64,000 bases of DNA, taken from positions 62,001 to 126,000 of the forward strand of contig NZ_CP051515.1 of assembly GCF_012689525.1 (NCBI RefSeq), given 5' to 3'. The notes under the pieces are model-generated. The model had not been told where the DNA came from and made no database searches. It was given only the letters and a program-made list of their open reading frames with translations. Below are positions 36,426 through 45,422 of the stretch, piece after piece (position 1 is the stretch's first letter; the number at the start of each line of letters is the position of its first letter). Made by a program: the position numbers and the translations under genes. Source of the stretch: Paraburkholderia aromaticivorans. GTDB taxonomy: Bacteria; Pseudomonadota; Gammaproteobacteria; Burkholderiales; Burkholderiaceae.

Positions 36426-36577
36426 TGCGCAGCGGCGGCGCGAGCGAGTGAGGTTACACAAGCCATACAACGTCGCAGGGTGAACAGGTTGCGTGGCCGT
36501 TTTTGAACTGTGTGGGTTCAAGCGTGGTCTTTCATATACCACCACGTCCGTTCCATTGGTTTCCAAAAGTGAATCCC

Positions 36578-38185
36578 ATGTCGACTACACCGAATACCCC
36601 AGCAGCCGATCGTCCCGCCGCCAGCCAACCACCGAGCTGCAAAGTCAGCGCGAGCCCGCAGGAAGCGCCGGCCTCGCCGCCCGGCAAGCGGCCCGCGCCG
36701 CCATGCACGCTGGTGATCTTCGGCGCCGGCGGCGACCTGACCAAGCGGCTTCTGATGCCGGCGCTGTACAACCTCGCGGTGGATGGCCTGCTCGATGGCG
36801 GGATGAAAATCATCGGCGTGAACCACGGCGAGCGCGAGACGAGCGCATGGCGCGAAGATCTGCACAAGTCGCTCGAACAGTTCGCCGCCGACAAGGCCAG
36901 CACCTTCCACGCCGGCAAGCTCGACGACAAGGCGTGGGACTGGGTCGCGCAACGCCTCGAATACATGTCCGGCGAATTCGAAACCGACGATACTTTCACG
37001 AAGCTCAAGCAAAAGCTTGAGCAGACGCCGGGCGGCAACGTCATCTTCTATCTCGCGGTCAGCTCGCGCTTCTTCAAACCGATCGTCGAGCATCTCGGCA
37101 AGGCGGGTCTGCTGAAAGAGGGCGACGGCGGCGGCTTCCGCCGGATCGTGATCGAGAAACCGTTCGGTGTCGATCTCGCTTCTGCGAAAGATCTGAACGC
37201 GCATATCCTGTCGTATGCAAAAGAAGATCAGGTGTATCGCATCGATCACTTTCTCGGCAAGGACACCGTGCAGAGCATTCTCGCGGTGCGCTTCGCCAAT
37301 GCGCTGTTCGAACCGATGTGGCGGCGCGAATATATCGATAGTGTGCAGATCACGGCGGCGGAAACCATCGGCGTGGAAGGGCGCGGCAAGTTCTACGAAC
37401 AGACCGGCGCGTTCCGCGACATGCTGCCGAACCATCTGTTCCAGTTGCTCGGCATGGTCGCCATGGAGCCGCCCAATTCGTTCGACGCCGAAGCCGTACG
37501 CGACAAGAAGGCCGAAATCTTCGACGCGATCAAGCCGTTGACGCCGGACGACGTCGTGTTCGGTCAATACGAAAAGGGGCCGGCCGGTGTCGGCTATCGC
37601 GAGGAGCCGGATGTCGCGGCGGGCAGCACGACGGAAACCTACGCCGCGGCGCGCGTGTTCGTCGAGAACTGGCGCTGGGCCGGCGTGCCGTTCTATTTGC
37701 GCACCGGCAAGCGGCTTGCCGCGCGTCGCACGGAAATCTCGGTGCAGTTGAAGCCGGTGCCGTTCCGCCTGTTTCGCGACACACCCGTCGACGCGCTCAC
37801 GCCGAACGTGCTGACCTTGCGCATCGATCCGGCGCACGGCACGAGCTTCGACTTCAATGTGAAAACGCCGGGGCCGGTCATGCAGATCGGCGCGGTGCAG
37901 TCGTCGTTCGACTATGGCGACTTCTTCGCGGAACGCGCCAATGTCGGCTATGAGACCTTGCTCTACGACTGCATGCTCGGCGACGAGACGTTGTTCCAGC
38001 GCGCCGACAGTATCGAAACGAGCTGGTGCGCGGTGGACGACGTGCTGCATCCGACATCCGGCGGCGCGGTGCCGGTGCATGGCTATGCGGCCGGCGGCGA
38101 AGGCCCCGCGGAAGCAGACGCGCTATTGGCGCGCGACGGCCACGCATGGCGGCCGCTGAAACGGGATGCTGTGCAGAAGAAGTAA
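36578..38185 (+). CDS. zwf: Glucose-6-phosphate 1-dehydrogenase
   Basis: A 535-residue enzyme. After a Pro/Ser/Ala-rich extension of about 40 residues comes the coenzyme motif VIFGAGGDLTKRLLMPAL. The substrate motif RIDHFLGKDTVQ (near 224) and the surrounding EKPFGVD are intact. The extension makes it longer than typical Zwf (about 490). It oxidises glucose 6-phosphate to 6-phosphogluconolactone with NADP. It comes before a polyphosphate-type glucokinase, which supplies its substrate. The lactonase gene and gnd are not in the window. The start at 36578 is the first ATG before the extension. Confidence 0.92.
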   Translation: MSTTPNTPAADRPAASQPPSCKVSASPQEAPASPPGKRPAPPCTLVIFGAGGDLTKRLLMPALYNLAVDGLLDGGMKIIGVNHGERETSAWREDLHKSLEQFAADKASTFHAGKLDDKAWDWVAQRLEYMSGEFETDDTFTKLKQKLEQTPGGNVIFYLAVSSRFFKPIVEHLGKAGLLKEGDGGGFRRIVIEKPFGVDLASAKDLNAHILSYAKEDQVYRIDHFLGKDTVQSILAVRFANALFEPMWRREYIDSVQITAAETIGVEGRGKFYEQTGAFRDMLPNHLFQLLGMVAMEPPNSFDAEAVRDKKAEIFDAIKPLTPDDVVFGQYEKGPAGVGYREEPDVAAGSTTETYAAARVFVENWRWAGVPFYLRTGKRLAARRTEISVQLKPVPFRLFRDTPVDALTPNVLTLRIDPAHGTSFDFNVKTPGPVMQIGAVQSSFDYGDFFAERANVGYETLLYDCMLGDETLFQRADSIETSWCAVDDVLHPTSGGAVPVHGYAAGGEGPAEADALLARDGHAWRPLKRDAVQKK

Positions 38186-38224
38186 TTCAACGACGAGTCG
38201 CACCAACACAATCGGGGGGACACC

Positions 38225-39133
38225 GTGGTGACACGCAAGACGACACGTAAGACGGCGACGAAGACGCCAGGCAAGACGGCAAGCAAGACGGCAAGCAAGA
38301 CGGCAAGCAAGACGCCAACCAAAGCGGCGCGTAAGCCGTCAAGTAAAACGAAAGTGACAGGCAGCACCGAGCGGATTCTGGCGATCGACGTCGGCGGCAC
38401 GGGATTGAAAGCCGCGATCATCGACGCGGACGGCAAGATGAAAACCGAACGCCTGCGGGTGGCGACGCCGCATCCGTGCACACCGGATCAACTTGTGGAC
38501 GCGCTGGCGAAGCTGGTTGCACCGCTCGTCGAACAGGAGCCGCCGACGCTGATGTCGATCGGCTTTCCGGGCGTGGTGCGCAACAACCGCATTCTGACCG
38601 CGCCGCACTTCGGCGTTGAAGGCTGGCATGACATCCCGCTCGCCGATTCGCTGGCGCAACGCCTGGGTGGCTTGCCGGTCCGTATGATCAACGACGCCGA
38701 GATGCAGGGCTTCGCCGCGATCGAAGGCCAGGGCCTCGAATTCGTGCTGACGCTCGGCACGGGCGCGGGCACGGCGATGTTCCGCGACGGCGAGCTGATG
38801 CCCCATCTGGAACTCGCCCATCACCCGGTCAGCAAGAAGGGCGTGGCGTACGACGAATACATCGGCGACGCGGCACGTGAAAAAGCCGGGAATAAACGCT
38901 GGAACCGGCGCGTTCAGAAGGTGATCGGGATTCTGGATGCGCTGGTGAACTACGACAAGCTGTGGATCGGCGGCGGCAACGCGGCGCGCCTCGCGTTCGA
39001 TCTGCCGGCGAACGTGGCCACCGTGTCGAACGATGCGGGTATCGAAGGCGGCGCGCGTCTATGGCATCCGAGATCCGTGCGCGAGACGCGGCAACTGCCC
39101 GAAGCGAACGCGCGGACGGGCCGCTTCAAGTGA
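38225..39133 (+). CDS. ROK-family polyphosphate glucokinase with lysine-rich N-terminal tail
   Basis: A 302-residue protein with a GTG start behind GGGGGA. Residues 1-45 are a disordered tail rich in Lys, Thr, Ala and Ser (TRKTTRKTATKTPGKT, later KTASKTASK). The catalytic part starts at ILAIDVGGTGLKAAIID (phosphate 1) and has GFPGVVRNN, NDAEMQGFA, a GTGAGTAMF phosphate-2 loop, and a WNRRVQKVIGILDALVNYDKLWIGGGNA end. This follows polyphosphate glucokinases of actinobacteria and proteobacteria. It should make glucose 6-phosphate from glucose and polyphosphate. Zwf is immediately upstream. Confidence 0.85.
   Translation: MVTRKTTRKTATKTPGKTASKTASKTASKTPTKAARKPSSKTKVTGSTERILAIDVGGTGLKAAIIDADGKMKTERLRVATPHPCTPDQLVDALAKLVAPLVEQEPPTLMSIGFPGVVRNNRILTAPHFGVEGWHDIPLADSLAQRLGGLPVRMINDAEMQGFAAIEGQGLEFVLTLGTGAGTAMFRDGELMPHLELAHHPVSKKGVAYDEYIGDAAREKAGNKRWNRRVQKVIGILDALVNYDKLWIGGGNAARLAFDLPANVATVSNDAGIEGGARLWHPRSVRETRQLPEANARTGRFK
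38273..38314 (+). repeat. 12-bp tandem repeat inside the glucokinase tail
   Basis: AAGACGGCAAGC is repeated three times exactly, followed by half a unit. It is in frame and encodes a K-T-A-S repeat. Related variant copies flank it on both sides. It could gain or lose units by slippage. Confidence 0.9.
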
Positions 39134-39172
39134 TGTTGGACCACCGCTGAACCCTGGCCGGAGTCAGAAACG

Positions 39173-39742
39173 ATGATTCGCAGCAATCGCTTCGGCGTCG
39201 CACGACGCCTTTTGCCGGTCGGCGTGTCTGCCGTGCTGGCGCTTGCCGCGGTGCATGCCCGAGCGGCAGAAGTCTTCGTGGTGTCGTCGCCGGGATTGGC
39301 CGACGGCGGCACGCTGGATTCGACCCACGCGGCGAGCGCGAACGATTGCGGTGGCGGCAATGTATCGCCGGCCCTGCAATGGCGCAACGCGCCCGCCGGC
39401 ACGAAGAGTTATGCGGTGACCCTTTTCGATCCCGACGGCGCGAAGGGTCTGGGAATCGTGCATTGGGTGCTGTATGGCGTCGCGCCCTCGATAACCTCGC
39501 TCGGTGCCGGCGTCAGCCAGCCGCCCGGCAGCGTCGCGGGCACGAATCGGACGGGCGGCACGGGGTATCGCGGGCCATGCCCGACGGTGGGGGACAATCC
39601 GCATCACTACATCGCGCAAGTCTATGCGCTCGATCTGCCGCCGGATGCGCTGCCGCCCGGTTTGACGAGGGACGCGTTGTTCGCCGCAATCAAGGACCAC
39701 GTGATTGCGGCGACGAGTACGGTGCTGCGTTACGGGCGATGA
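39173..39742 (+). CDS. Periplasmic YbhB/YbcL-family (PEBP-like) protein
   Basis: A 189-residue protein with a signal peptide ending near VHARAAE (residues 28-32). The mature part has the family motifs SPALQWRNAPAGTKSYAVTLFDPD, GIVHWVLYG and GYRGPCPTVGDNPHHYIAQVYALD. These are phosphatidylethanolamine-binding-like folds found in many bacteria. The function is not established. It follows the glucokinase gene by 40 bases on the same strand and could share its transcript. Confidence 0.85.
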   Translation: MIRSNRFGVARRLLPVGVSAVLALAAVHARAAEVFVVSSPGLADGGTLDSTHAASANDCGGGNVSPALQWRNAPAGTKSYAVTLFDPDGAKGLGIVHWVLYGVAPSITSLGAGVSQPPGSVAGTNRTGGTGYRGPCPTVGDNPHHYIAQVYALDLPPDALPPGLTRDALFAAIKDHVIAATSTVLRYGR

Positions 39743-39773
39743 ACGCCGCGGCCTTCGCCGCCGGCGACTAAGC

Positions 39774-40775
39774 TCATCGCGCAGCGTCACCCCAACGATA
39801 TTCCACACTCGCTTCATCGAGCTTCGTCTTGATCTCGTCATCGAGCACGAGCTCGGACGCCGCGAGCGTGTCGCTCAATTGCTCGGCACGGCTCGCGCCG
39901 ATAATCGCCGACGTGACGAGCGGATTCGCCAGCACCCAGGCGAGCGAAACCCGCGTCAGCGATTCGCCGGTCGGCGCCACGATCGCTTTCAATTGCTCGA
40001 TCGTCTCGAACTCGCGTTTGTGCCAGTACCGTTGCTGATACATCGCGCCGGCCTTGCCGACGGTTTCGGTGAAACGGCCAGACGTGGGCGCGGCATCCAG
40101 TTGATGCTTGCCCGTAAGCAGGCCGCCCGCGAGCGGGTTGTACGGCATCACGGCCAATTGCTCCTCGGCTGCGAGCGGCAACAATTCGCGTTCGATCTGG
40201 CGGAACAGCAAGTTATAGCGAGGCTGCACGGAGACAAAGCGCGCCACGCGCAAAACGTCGGCGCGGCCCAACGCGCGCGCCAGCCGATACGCGAGAAAGT
40301 TCGATACGCCGATATAGCGGGCCTTGCCTGAGCGAACGATCACGTCCAGCGCCTCGAGCGTTTCGTCGAGCGGCGTATTCGCGTCGTCGGAGTGGAGCTG
40401 GTAGAGGTCCACGTAATCCGTGCCGAGGCGTTGCAACGAGGCGTCGATCGCATTCAGCAGATGTTTGCGCGACGCGCCTTGATCCCACGCCGACGGCCCC
40501 ATCTTGCCCACCGCTTTCGTCGCCAGAATAAAGCGGTCGCGCTTGCCCTTCAGCCAGCGCCCGACGATCTCCTCCGTGCGGCCCGCAATGTTCTCACCGC
40601 CGCCGAGCGGATACACATTGGCCGTGTCGATGAAGTTCACGCCGGCATCTGCCGCCGTGTCGAGAATGCGATGCGAGACATCTTCTTCAGTCTGCAGGCC
40701 GAAAGTCATCGTGCCGAGACATAGGCGCGACACGGTCAGGCCGGTGCGGCCGAATTTGCGGTATTGCATGGTCAA
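39774..40775 (-). CDS. Aldo/keto reductase
   Basis: A 333-residue TIM-barrel NADPH enzyme. The catalytic tetrad is visible: Asp and Tyr in FIDTANVYPLGG, Lys in FILATKAVGKMG and His in LYQLHSDDAN. The coenzyme loop near the end reads AIIGASRAEQL. It belongs to the group of YajO or Tas type reductases. The substrate is unknown. It is convergent with the YbhB-like gene and divergent from the iron operon. Confidence 0.9.
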   Translation of the reverse strand: MTMQYRKFGRTGLTVSRLCLGTMTFGLQTEEDVSHRILDTAADAGVNFIDTANVYPLGGGENIAGRTEEIVGRWLKGKRDRFILATKAVGKMGPSAWDQGASRKHLLNAIDASLQRLGTDYVDLYQLHSDDANTPLDETLEALDVIVRSGKARYIGVSNFLAYRLARALGRADVLRVARFVSVQPRYNLLFRQIERELLPLAAEEQLAVMPYNPLAGGLLTGKHQLDAAPTSGRFTETVGKAGAMYQQRYWHKREFETIEQLKAIVAPTGESLTRVSLAWVLANPLVTSAIIGASRAEQLSDTLAASELVLDDEIKTKLDEASVEYRWGDAAR

Positions 40776-40942
40776 CTCCGGGGATGAACGGAACAGTTCG
40801 ATAGGCAGTGTTGCAAAAAGGATAAACCGACTCGGGATTGAGTGCCGGCCGCGGGTGCAGTCAGTTGTTATTTATTTGAAAGCTTTCGGGTGGCGTCTTT
40901 ATGCTTTCGACCGTCAAAGTCTTTCCTTTCAACACGCTTAAT

Positions 40943-40958
40943 ATTACAAACCTGTAAT
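40943..40958. promoter_or_regulatory. 16-base palindrome, unassigned operator candidate
   Basis: ATTACA-AACC-TGTAAT is a perfect 6-4-6 inverted repeat in the AT-rich core between the reductase and receptor genes. It differs from the Fur box, so it would serve another regulator. Confidence 0.4.
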
Positions 40959-41074
40959 GAACTGAGATGAGAGCCGGGTTAAAAATTACAAAATGCCTAC
41001 ATCAGTAAAAAATAGAAACAATTCTGTTACTAGGGGTAAGACGCGTCGCGATTGATGCGTTTTTATGCGTGTGG

Positions 41075-41093
41075 AATGATAGCGATTCTCATT
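41075..41093 (+). promoter_or_regulatory. Fur box upstream of the TonB-dependent receptor
   Basis: AATGATAGCGATTCTCATT matches the Fur consensus in its common proteobacterial form (AATGATAAYSATTCTCATT) with one deviation. It lies 131 bases before the receptor ATG, so the promoter is repressed when iron is sufficient. Confidence 0.85.
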
Positions 41094-41223
41094 TAACCAC
41101 TAGCCAGCCATCCCGTCGTCGGCGTCTTGCGCACGCGACCGGCAGCCAGCCAAATTGCGGCTTTGTCATCGATTCCGTCTCAGGTATGCGGATCCGGCGA
41201 GCGCATTTCCGACGGGAATTCCC

Positions 41224-43425
41224 ATGTTCAACCACACGCCGCTTGCGACTGCGTTAGCGTTAGCTTTTGCCGTTCCCTTTGCGACTCCGGCGGTCGCGCA
41301 GACTGCTCCGCAAACCACTTCGCAGCCGTCGGCCGCGAATGCAAACGCGACGACGACGACCACCGCAGCCGACAGCGGCACCTTGCCAACCATCGGCGTC
41401 GCGGCGCAGGCGGAACAACAGGACTTCCAGGCGGAGCGTGCGACGGTCGGTGCAAAGACGCCCACGGCGCTGCGCGATATTCCGCAGACCGTCACCGTCA
41501 TCAACAAGGCCGTGCTGCAATCGCAAGGCGCCACTTCGTTCCAGGACGCGTTGCGCAACGCGCCGGGCGTGACGATCGGCGCGGCTGAAGGCGGCCAGAT
41601 CGGCAATAACATCAACCTGCGTGGCTTCACCGCACAGAACGACATCTATCTGGACGGCTTCCGCGATCGCAACCAGTACTATCGCGACACGTTCGACCTC
41701 GAAGAACTCGAAGTGTTGTACGGCCCGTCGTCGATGCTGTTCGGCCGCGGCTCGACGGGCGGCGTGATCAACCAGGTCAGCAAGAAAGCGAACCTGCATG
41801 ACTCGGCGGAAGTCACGGGCATGATCGGCACCGACGCCAAATATCGCAGCACCGTCGACGTCAACCACAAGCTGACAGATACCTCGGCGATTCGCCTGAA
41901 CGCGTTCGGCCAAAGCCTCGGTTCGACGCGCGACGAGATGAAAAACAAGGACTACGGCATCGCGCCGGAAGTGCGCTTCGGGATCGGCACACCAACCGAA
42001 GTGACGATCTCCGCGCTGATCCAGCACAACTACGACATGCCGGACTACGGCGTGCAGGCGTTGAACGGCCGCCCGTCGCCGGTGCCGAAGAACACCTTCT
42101 ACGGCTTGACCACCGACCGCACGATCCAGGACATCCAGACCTTCACGGCGGGCATCAAGCACAAGTTCTCGGACAACCTGATCCTGACGAACCAGACGCA
42201 GTTCTCGCACTCGATGACCGACGCGCGCGAAACCGCGCCGCAAGCGGTGTTGACGGGACCGCTCGCCACCAGCACCGCGTTGACCAATGGCAATTTCACG
42301 ACGCTGTCGCCGTCTCAACTGTTCATCAAGTTGCAAAGCCACGACCGTGTGATCGAGAACCACTCGCTGTACAACGACACGATGCTCGAATACAAGTTCG
42401 ACACGGGCCCGATCAAGCATGACCTGATCACCGGTATCGACCTCGGTCACGACAGCTATTCGAACCAGGCGTCCACCCGGAACAACTTGCCGGTCGTGAC
42501 GATGCTGAACCCGGCGTATCTGTCCAACCCGGCCGGTGTGACCACCACGGTCGGCAACTACGCCGATTCCGGCTCGAATGAAATTGGCGCCTACGTGAAC
42601 GACACGGTGTCGATCGGGCAGAACTGGAAGGTCATTGGCGGTTTGCGTTGGGATCGCTTCCAGGCGCAGATCCACAACACGATCAGCCTGCCAGGCTATG
42701 CGACGCAGACCAACTTCTTCACCAGCGTGCGCGCCGGCGTGATCTATCAGCCGACCGACTGGCAGTCGTACTACGTGTCGTACGGCACGTCGTTCAATCC
42801 GTCGCTCGAAGCGCTGACGGTGACCAACCTCACGCAGAACCTTGCGCCTGAGTCGACCAAATCGTACGAAGTGGGCGGCAAATGGGATCTGCTCGGCGGC
42901 AATCTCTCGGTGACGTCGTCGTTCTTCCGTGAAGAAAAGACTAACGCGCGCACGCAAGTCTCGCCGACCGAATACGAGCTCGACGGCGACATTCGCGTCG
43001 ACGGTTTCCAGGCCGGCGTGACGGGCCACATTACCGACAAGTGGCAAGTGTTCGGCGGCTACACGTACATGGACGCCGTCATCCTGAGTGCGCGCGACGG
43101 TACGCAAGGACACGTGCCAGCCAACACGCCGCGCAACACGCTGACGTTCTGGACCACCTACGCGCTCACGCCGCATTGGGAAATCGGCGGTGGTCCGACG
43201 TATATGTCGCCGCGCTATGCATCGAACACGAACTACGTGCAAGTGCCGGGCTACACACGCTGGGATGCGACCGCTGCGTACCACGCGAAGAAATACGACG
43301 TGCGCCTGAATTTGCTGAACATGACCAACAAGTACTACTACGACGCGCTGATCCCGTCGGACGGTGGACGTTCCGTGCCGGGTATCGGACGCACGTTGCT
43401 GGCGACGTTCGACTACCGCTTTTGA
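41224..43425 (+). CDS. TonB-dependent catecholate siderophore receptor (Fiu-like)
   Basis: A 733-residue outer-membrane receptor. The signal peptide ends near TPAVAQT. The plug domain (about 65-180) has RDIPQTVTVINKAVLQSQ and a LRGFTAQNDIYLDGFRD segment. The beta barrel ends with the aromatic residue of TLLATFDYRF. The order Fiu-type receptor then PKHD hydroxylase is that of E. coli fiu-ybiX and Pseudomonas piuA-piuC. It should bind ferric catecholates or similar siderophores. A Fur box lies upstream. Confidence 0.9.
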   Translation: MFNHTPLATALALAFAVPFATPAVAQTAPQTTSQPSAANANATTTTTAADSGTLPTIGVAAQAEQQDFQAERATVGAKTPTALRDIPQTVTVINKAVLQSQGATSFQDALRNAPGVTIGAAEGGQIGNNINLRGFTAQNDIYLDGFRDRNQYYRDTFDLEELEVLYGPSSMLFGRGSTGGVINQVSKKANLHDSAEVTGMIGTDAKYRSTVDVNHKLTDTSAIRLNAFGQSLGSTRDEMKNKDYGIAPEVRFGIGTPTEVTISALIQHNYDMPDYGVQALNGRPSPVPKNTFYGLTTDRTIQDIQTFTAGIKHKFSDNLILTNQTQFSHSMTDARETAPQAVLTGPLATSTALTNGNFTTLSPSQLFIKLQSHDRVIENHSLYNDTMLEYKFDTGPIKHDLITGIDLGHDSYSNQASTRNNLPVVTMLNPAYLSNPAGVTTTVGNYADSGSNEIGAYVNDTVSIGQNWKVIGGLRWDRFQAQIHNTISLPGYATQTNFFTSVRAGVIYQPTDWQSYYVSYGTSFNPSLEALTVTNLTQNLAPESTKSYEVGGKWDLLGGNLSVTSSFFREEKTNARTQVSPTEYELDGDIRVDGFQAGVTGHITDKWQVFGGYTYMDAVILSARDGTQGHVPANTPRNTLTFWTTYALTPHWEIGGGPTYMSPRYASNTNYVQVPGYTRWDATAAYHAKKYDVRLNLLNMTNKYYYDALIPSDGGRSVPGIGRTLLATFDYRF

Positions 43426-43447
43426 TATGCGTTGAACGGATACGTTA

Positions 43448-43475
43448 GGCTTGCCGTTTTCGAAGACGGCAAGCC
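43448..43475 (+). other. Intercistronic hairpin between receptor and hydroxylase genes
   Basis: A perfect 10-bp stem (GGCTTGCCGT / ACGGCAAGCC) encloses TTTCGAAG, part of which can also pair. There is no T-run on the plus strand. The ribosome site of the hydroxylase (AAAGGAA) follows within 15 bases. It may stabilise the receptor mRNA end or tune translation of the next gene. Confidence 0.6.
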
Positions 43476-43495
43476 GACGCAAAAAAGGAAACACC

Positions 43496-44179
43496 ATGTT
43501 GCTGCACATTCCGAACGTCCTGAACGCCGAGCAGTTGCAGCTCGTGCGCGAGCGGCTCGACCAGGCGGGCGATGCCTGGGTCGACGGCCGCGCGACCGCC
43601 GGCTATCAGGGCGCGCCGGTCAAGCGTAATCAGCAGATCGCCGAGCACACGCCGGTTGCGCGTGAACTCGGCGACGTGATTCTCGCGTCGATCGAGCGCA
43701 ACCCGCTGTTCATCAGCGCGGTGTTGCCGAACCAGGTGTATCCGCCGCTCTTCAATCGTTACGAAGGCGGCATGCAGTTCGGCAGTCACGTCGACGGAGC
43801 CGTGCGCGTGCTGCCCAACGGCGTGAAACTGCGCACCGACGTCTCGGTGACGCTGTTCATTTCCGATCCCGCCGACTACGACGGCGGCGAACTCGTGATC
43901 GAAGACACGTACGGCGTGCAGCAGGTCAAACTGCCGGCCGGCGACATGATCGTCTATCCGGCGACGAGTTTGCATCAGGTCACGCCGGTCACGCGCGGCG
44001 CGCGGATCGCGAGTTTCTTCTGGGTGCAAAGCCTCGTGCGCAGCGATACGCAGCGCGCGATGCTGTTCGACATGGATACGGCGATTCAACGGCTGAACGC
44101 CACCAACGCCGACGATACCGCGCGCCGCAGTCTCGTCGGCATCTATCACAACCTGTTGCGGACATGGAGCGAGACGTGA
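43496..44179 (+). CDS. PKHD-type Fe(II)/2-oxoglutarate-dependent hydroxylase (PiuC/YbiX-like)
   Basis: A 227-residue enzyme. The iron ligands are His98 and Asp100 (GSHVDG) and His160 (SLHQVTP); Arg170 binds 2-oxoglutarate. The PKHD signature and the C-terminal domain are complete. I set the start at the ATG at 43496 behind AAAGGAA; the frame runs further upstream but into the hairpin. In E. coli and Pseudomonas the homologue is co-transcribed with a Fiu/PiuA receptor and is Fur-regulated, as here. Its natural substrate is not established. Confidence 0.9.
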   Translation: MLLHIPNVLNAEQLQLVRERLDQAGDAWVDGRATAGYQGAPVKRNQQIAEHTPVARELGDVILASIERNPLFISAVLPNQVYPPLFNRYEGGMQFGSHVDGAVRVLPNGVKLRTDVSVTLFISDPADYDGGELVIEDTYGVQQVKLPAGDMIVYPATSLHQVTPVTRGARIASFFWVQSLVRSDTQRAMLFDMDTAIQRLNATNADDTARRSLVGIYHNLLRTWSET

Positions 44180-44898
44180 GCGTACCCGAGGCAATCGACA
44201 TTCAAGCGCCCGCGGGCATCGACCGGACGACGCGCGAGCCGCAGCGGCTGGACAACGACGAATTGAAAGCGCGCCAGCAGCGCTCGCGCCGCGCCACCTT
44301 CGTCAGATGGCTGCGCAAGGTGCATGGCTGGATCGGCTTGTGGGGCGCGGCGCTGGGTTTGCTGTTCGGCACCACGGGGTTCCTGCTGAACCATCGCGGC
44401 GGACCGCTCAAAGTGTCGACCGGCGAGCCGCAAGTAGCGGTGCTGCAGGTGCCGTTGCCGCAACCCGCGCCGGAAACGCCGCGTGATCTGGGCGAGTGGC
44501 TTAAGCACGAACTGAAACTGGCGGGCACGCCCGGACGCGTTCAGAAAGAGCCGGCTCATCCGGTGGCATGGGGCGAGCGTAGCGTCGTCCAGCCGGAGCG
44601 CTGGCAGCTCAACTTCGCGTCGCCGCATGAGAACACTTCCGCCGAGTACTGGGTGGGCAACGGCTATGTGACGGTCAAGCGCAGCGAGAACACGTTTCTC
44701 GCAATGCTGACGAACCTGCACAAGGGCGTCGGCCTGAGCGTCGGATGGGTGCTGCTGATCGATACGCTCGCGGGCAGCATCATTTTGCTGTCGCTCACCG
44801 GCGTTCTGCTCTGGACGGAGTTGAACAAACGCAAGACCATCGGCGCGGTGTTGGTGCTGGGATCGATCGTCGCCGCGGTGTGTGTGGGCCTGCTGTAA
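44176..44898 (+). CDS. PepSY-domain membrane protein
   Basis: A 240-residue protein with three hydrophobic helices. The first ([18 protein letters not shown], near residue 45) is the typical PepSY/PiuB helix with a conserved His, and the last two are near 190-210 and 220-240. I prefer the GTG at 44176, which overlaps the upstream stop as GTGA and has GGAG five bases before; the ATG at 44164 lacks a ribosome site. Short PepSY proteins of this kind often accompany iron-uptake genes and are proposed ferric-siderophore reductases. Only the context supports that here. Confidence 0.82.
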   Translation: MSVPEAIDIQAPAGIDRTTREPQRLDNDELKARQQRSRRATFVRWLRKVHGWIGLWGAALGLLFGTTGFLLNHRGGPLKVSTGEPQVAVLQVPLPQPAPETPRDLGEWLKHELKLAGTPGRVQKEPAHPVAWGERSVVQPERWQLNFASPHENTSAEYWVGNGYVTVKRSENTFLAMLTNLHKGVGLSVGWVLLIDTLAGSIILLSLTGVLLWTELNKRKTIGAVLVLGSIVAAVCVGLL

Positions 44899-44918
44899 AG
44901 ACGCTGCAAGCCCGACCC

Positions 44919-45314
44919 ATGATGCCGGATAGCGCCGATAGTTTCGTCACTCAGACGCGGCTGCGGATTCTGCTGGTGGAAGACGACGAACTGATTCGCG
45001 TGAGCACGGCTGAATTGCTGCGCACGTTCGATTTCGACATTCTGGAAGCCGAAGGCGAGCATGACGCCAAGCAGATTCTCAGCGAACACGCGATCAGCGT
45101 GATGCTGACCGACGTGGGGCTGGCGGGCAAGTCGGGTATCGATCTGGCGCTCGAGGTATGTCGCGAGCGGCCCGATCTGCGCGTGATCTTTCTGACCGGC
45201 TACGACCTCGTGCTGACGCCGGCGCAGCGCGCGGTCTTGCCGCACGCGATCCTGCTGCGCAAGCCCTACGACCCGCTCGATCTCATCGATGCGCTGAAAA
45301 CGCCGCTGCGTTAA
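44919..45314 (+). CDS. Stand-alone receiver-domain response regulator
   Basis: A 131-residue protein that is only a receiver domain. The acidic pocket is Glu21-Asp22-Asp23, the phosphorylation site is Asp65 (LTDVGLAG), the switch Thr is 93 and the Lys is 115. It has no output domain and no histidine kinase nearby. The start at 44919 is 20 bases after the PepSY gene, so it may be read through from the iron operon. Its partner and output are unknown. Confidence 0.85.
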   Translation: MMPDSADSFVTQTRLRILLVEDDELIRVSTAELLRTFDFDILEAEGEHDAKQILSEHAISVMLTDVGLAGKSGIDLALEVCRERPDLRVIFLTGYDLVLTPAQRAVLPHAILLRKPYDPLDLIDALKTPLR

Positions 45315-45422
45315 ACCGAACTGCGCGCGGCCGACGCTTGCCGGCCCGCCAGCGGGAAAGTGCGCGCTCGCGCTAGAATTCCCGCAGACCGCCACAACTG
45401 CTGGTTCCACCGGAATTCGCCG

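Larger units (their letters stand above)
40776..41223. other. Intergenic regulatory region of the iron-uptake operon
   Basis: About 448 bases between the divergent aldo/keto reductase and TonB-receptor genes. The middle (40925-41055) is unusually AT-rich for this genome. It contains a 16-base perfect palindrome (40943-40958) and a Fur box (41075-41093), listed separately. No coding frame is supported. Confidence 0.75.

Noticed and set aside
41260..43509. 749-codon minus-strand frame opposite the TonB receptor
   Set aside because: Antisense shadow with biased Arg/Val/His content; the plus frame is a complete receptor.
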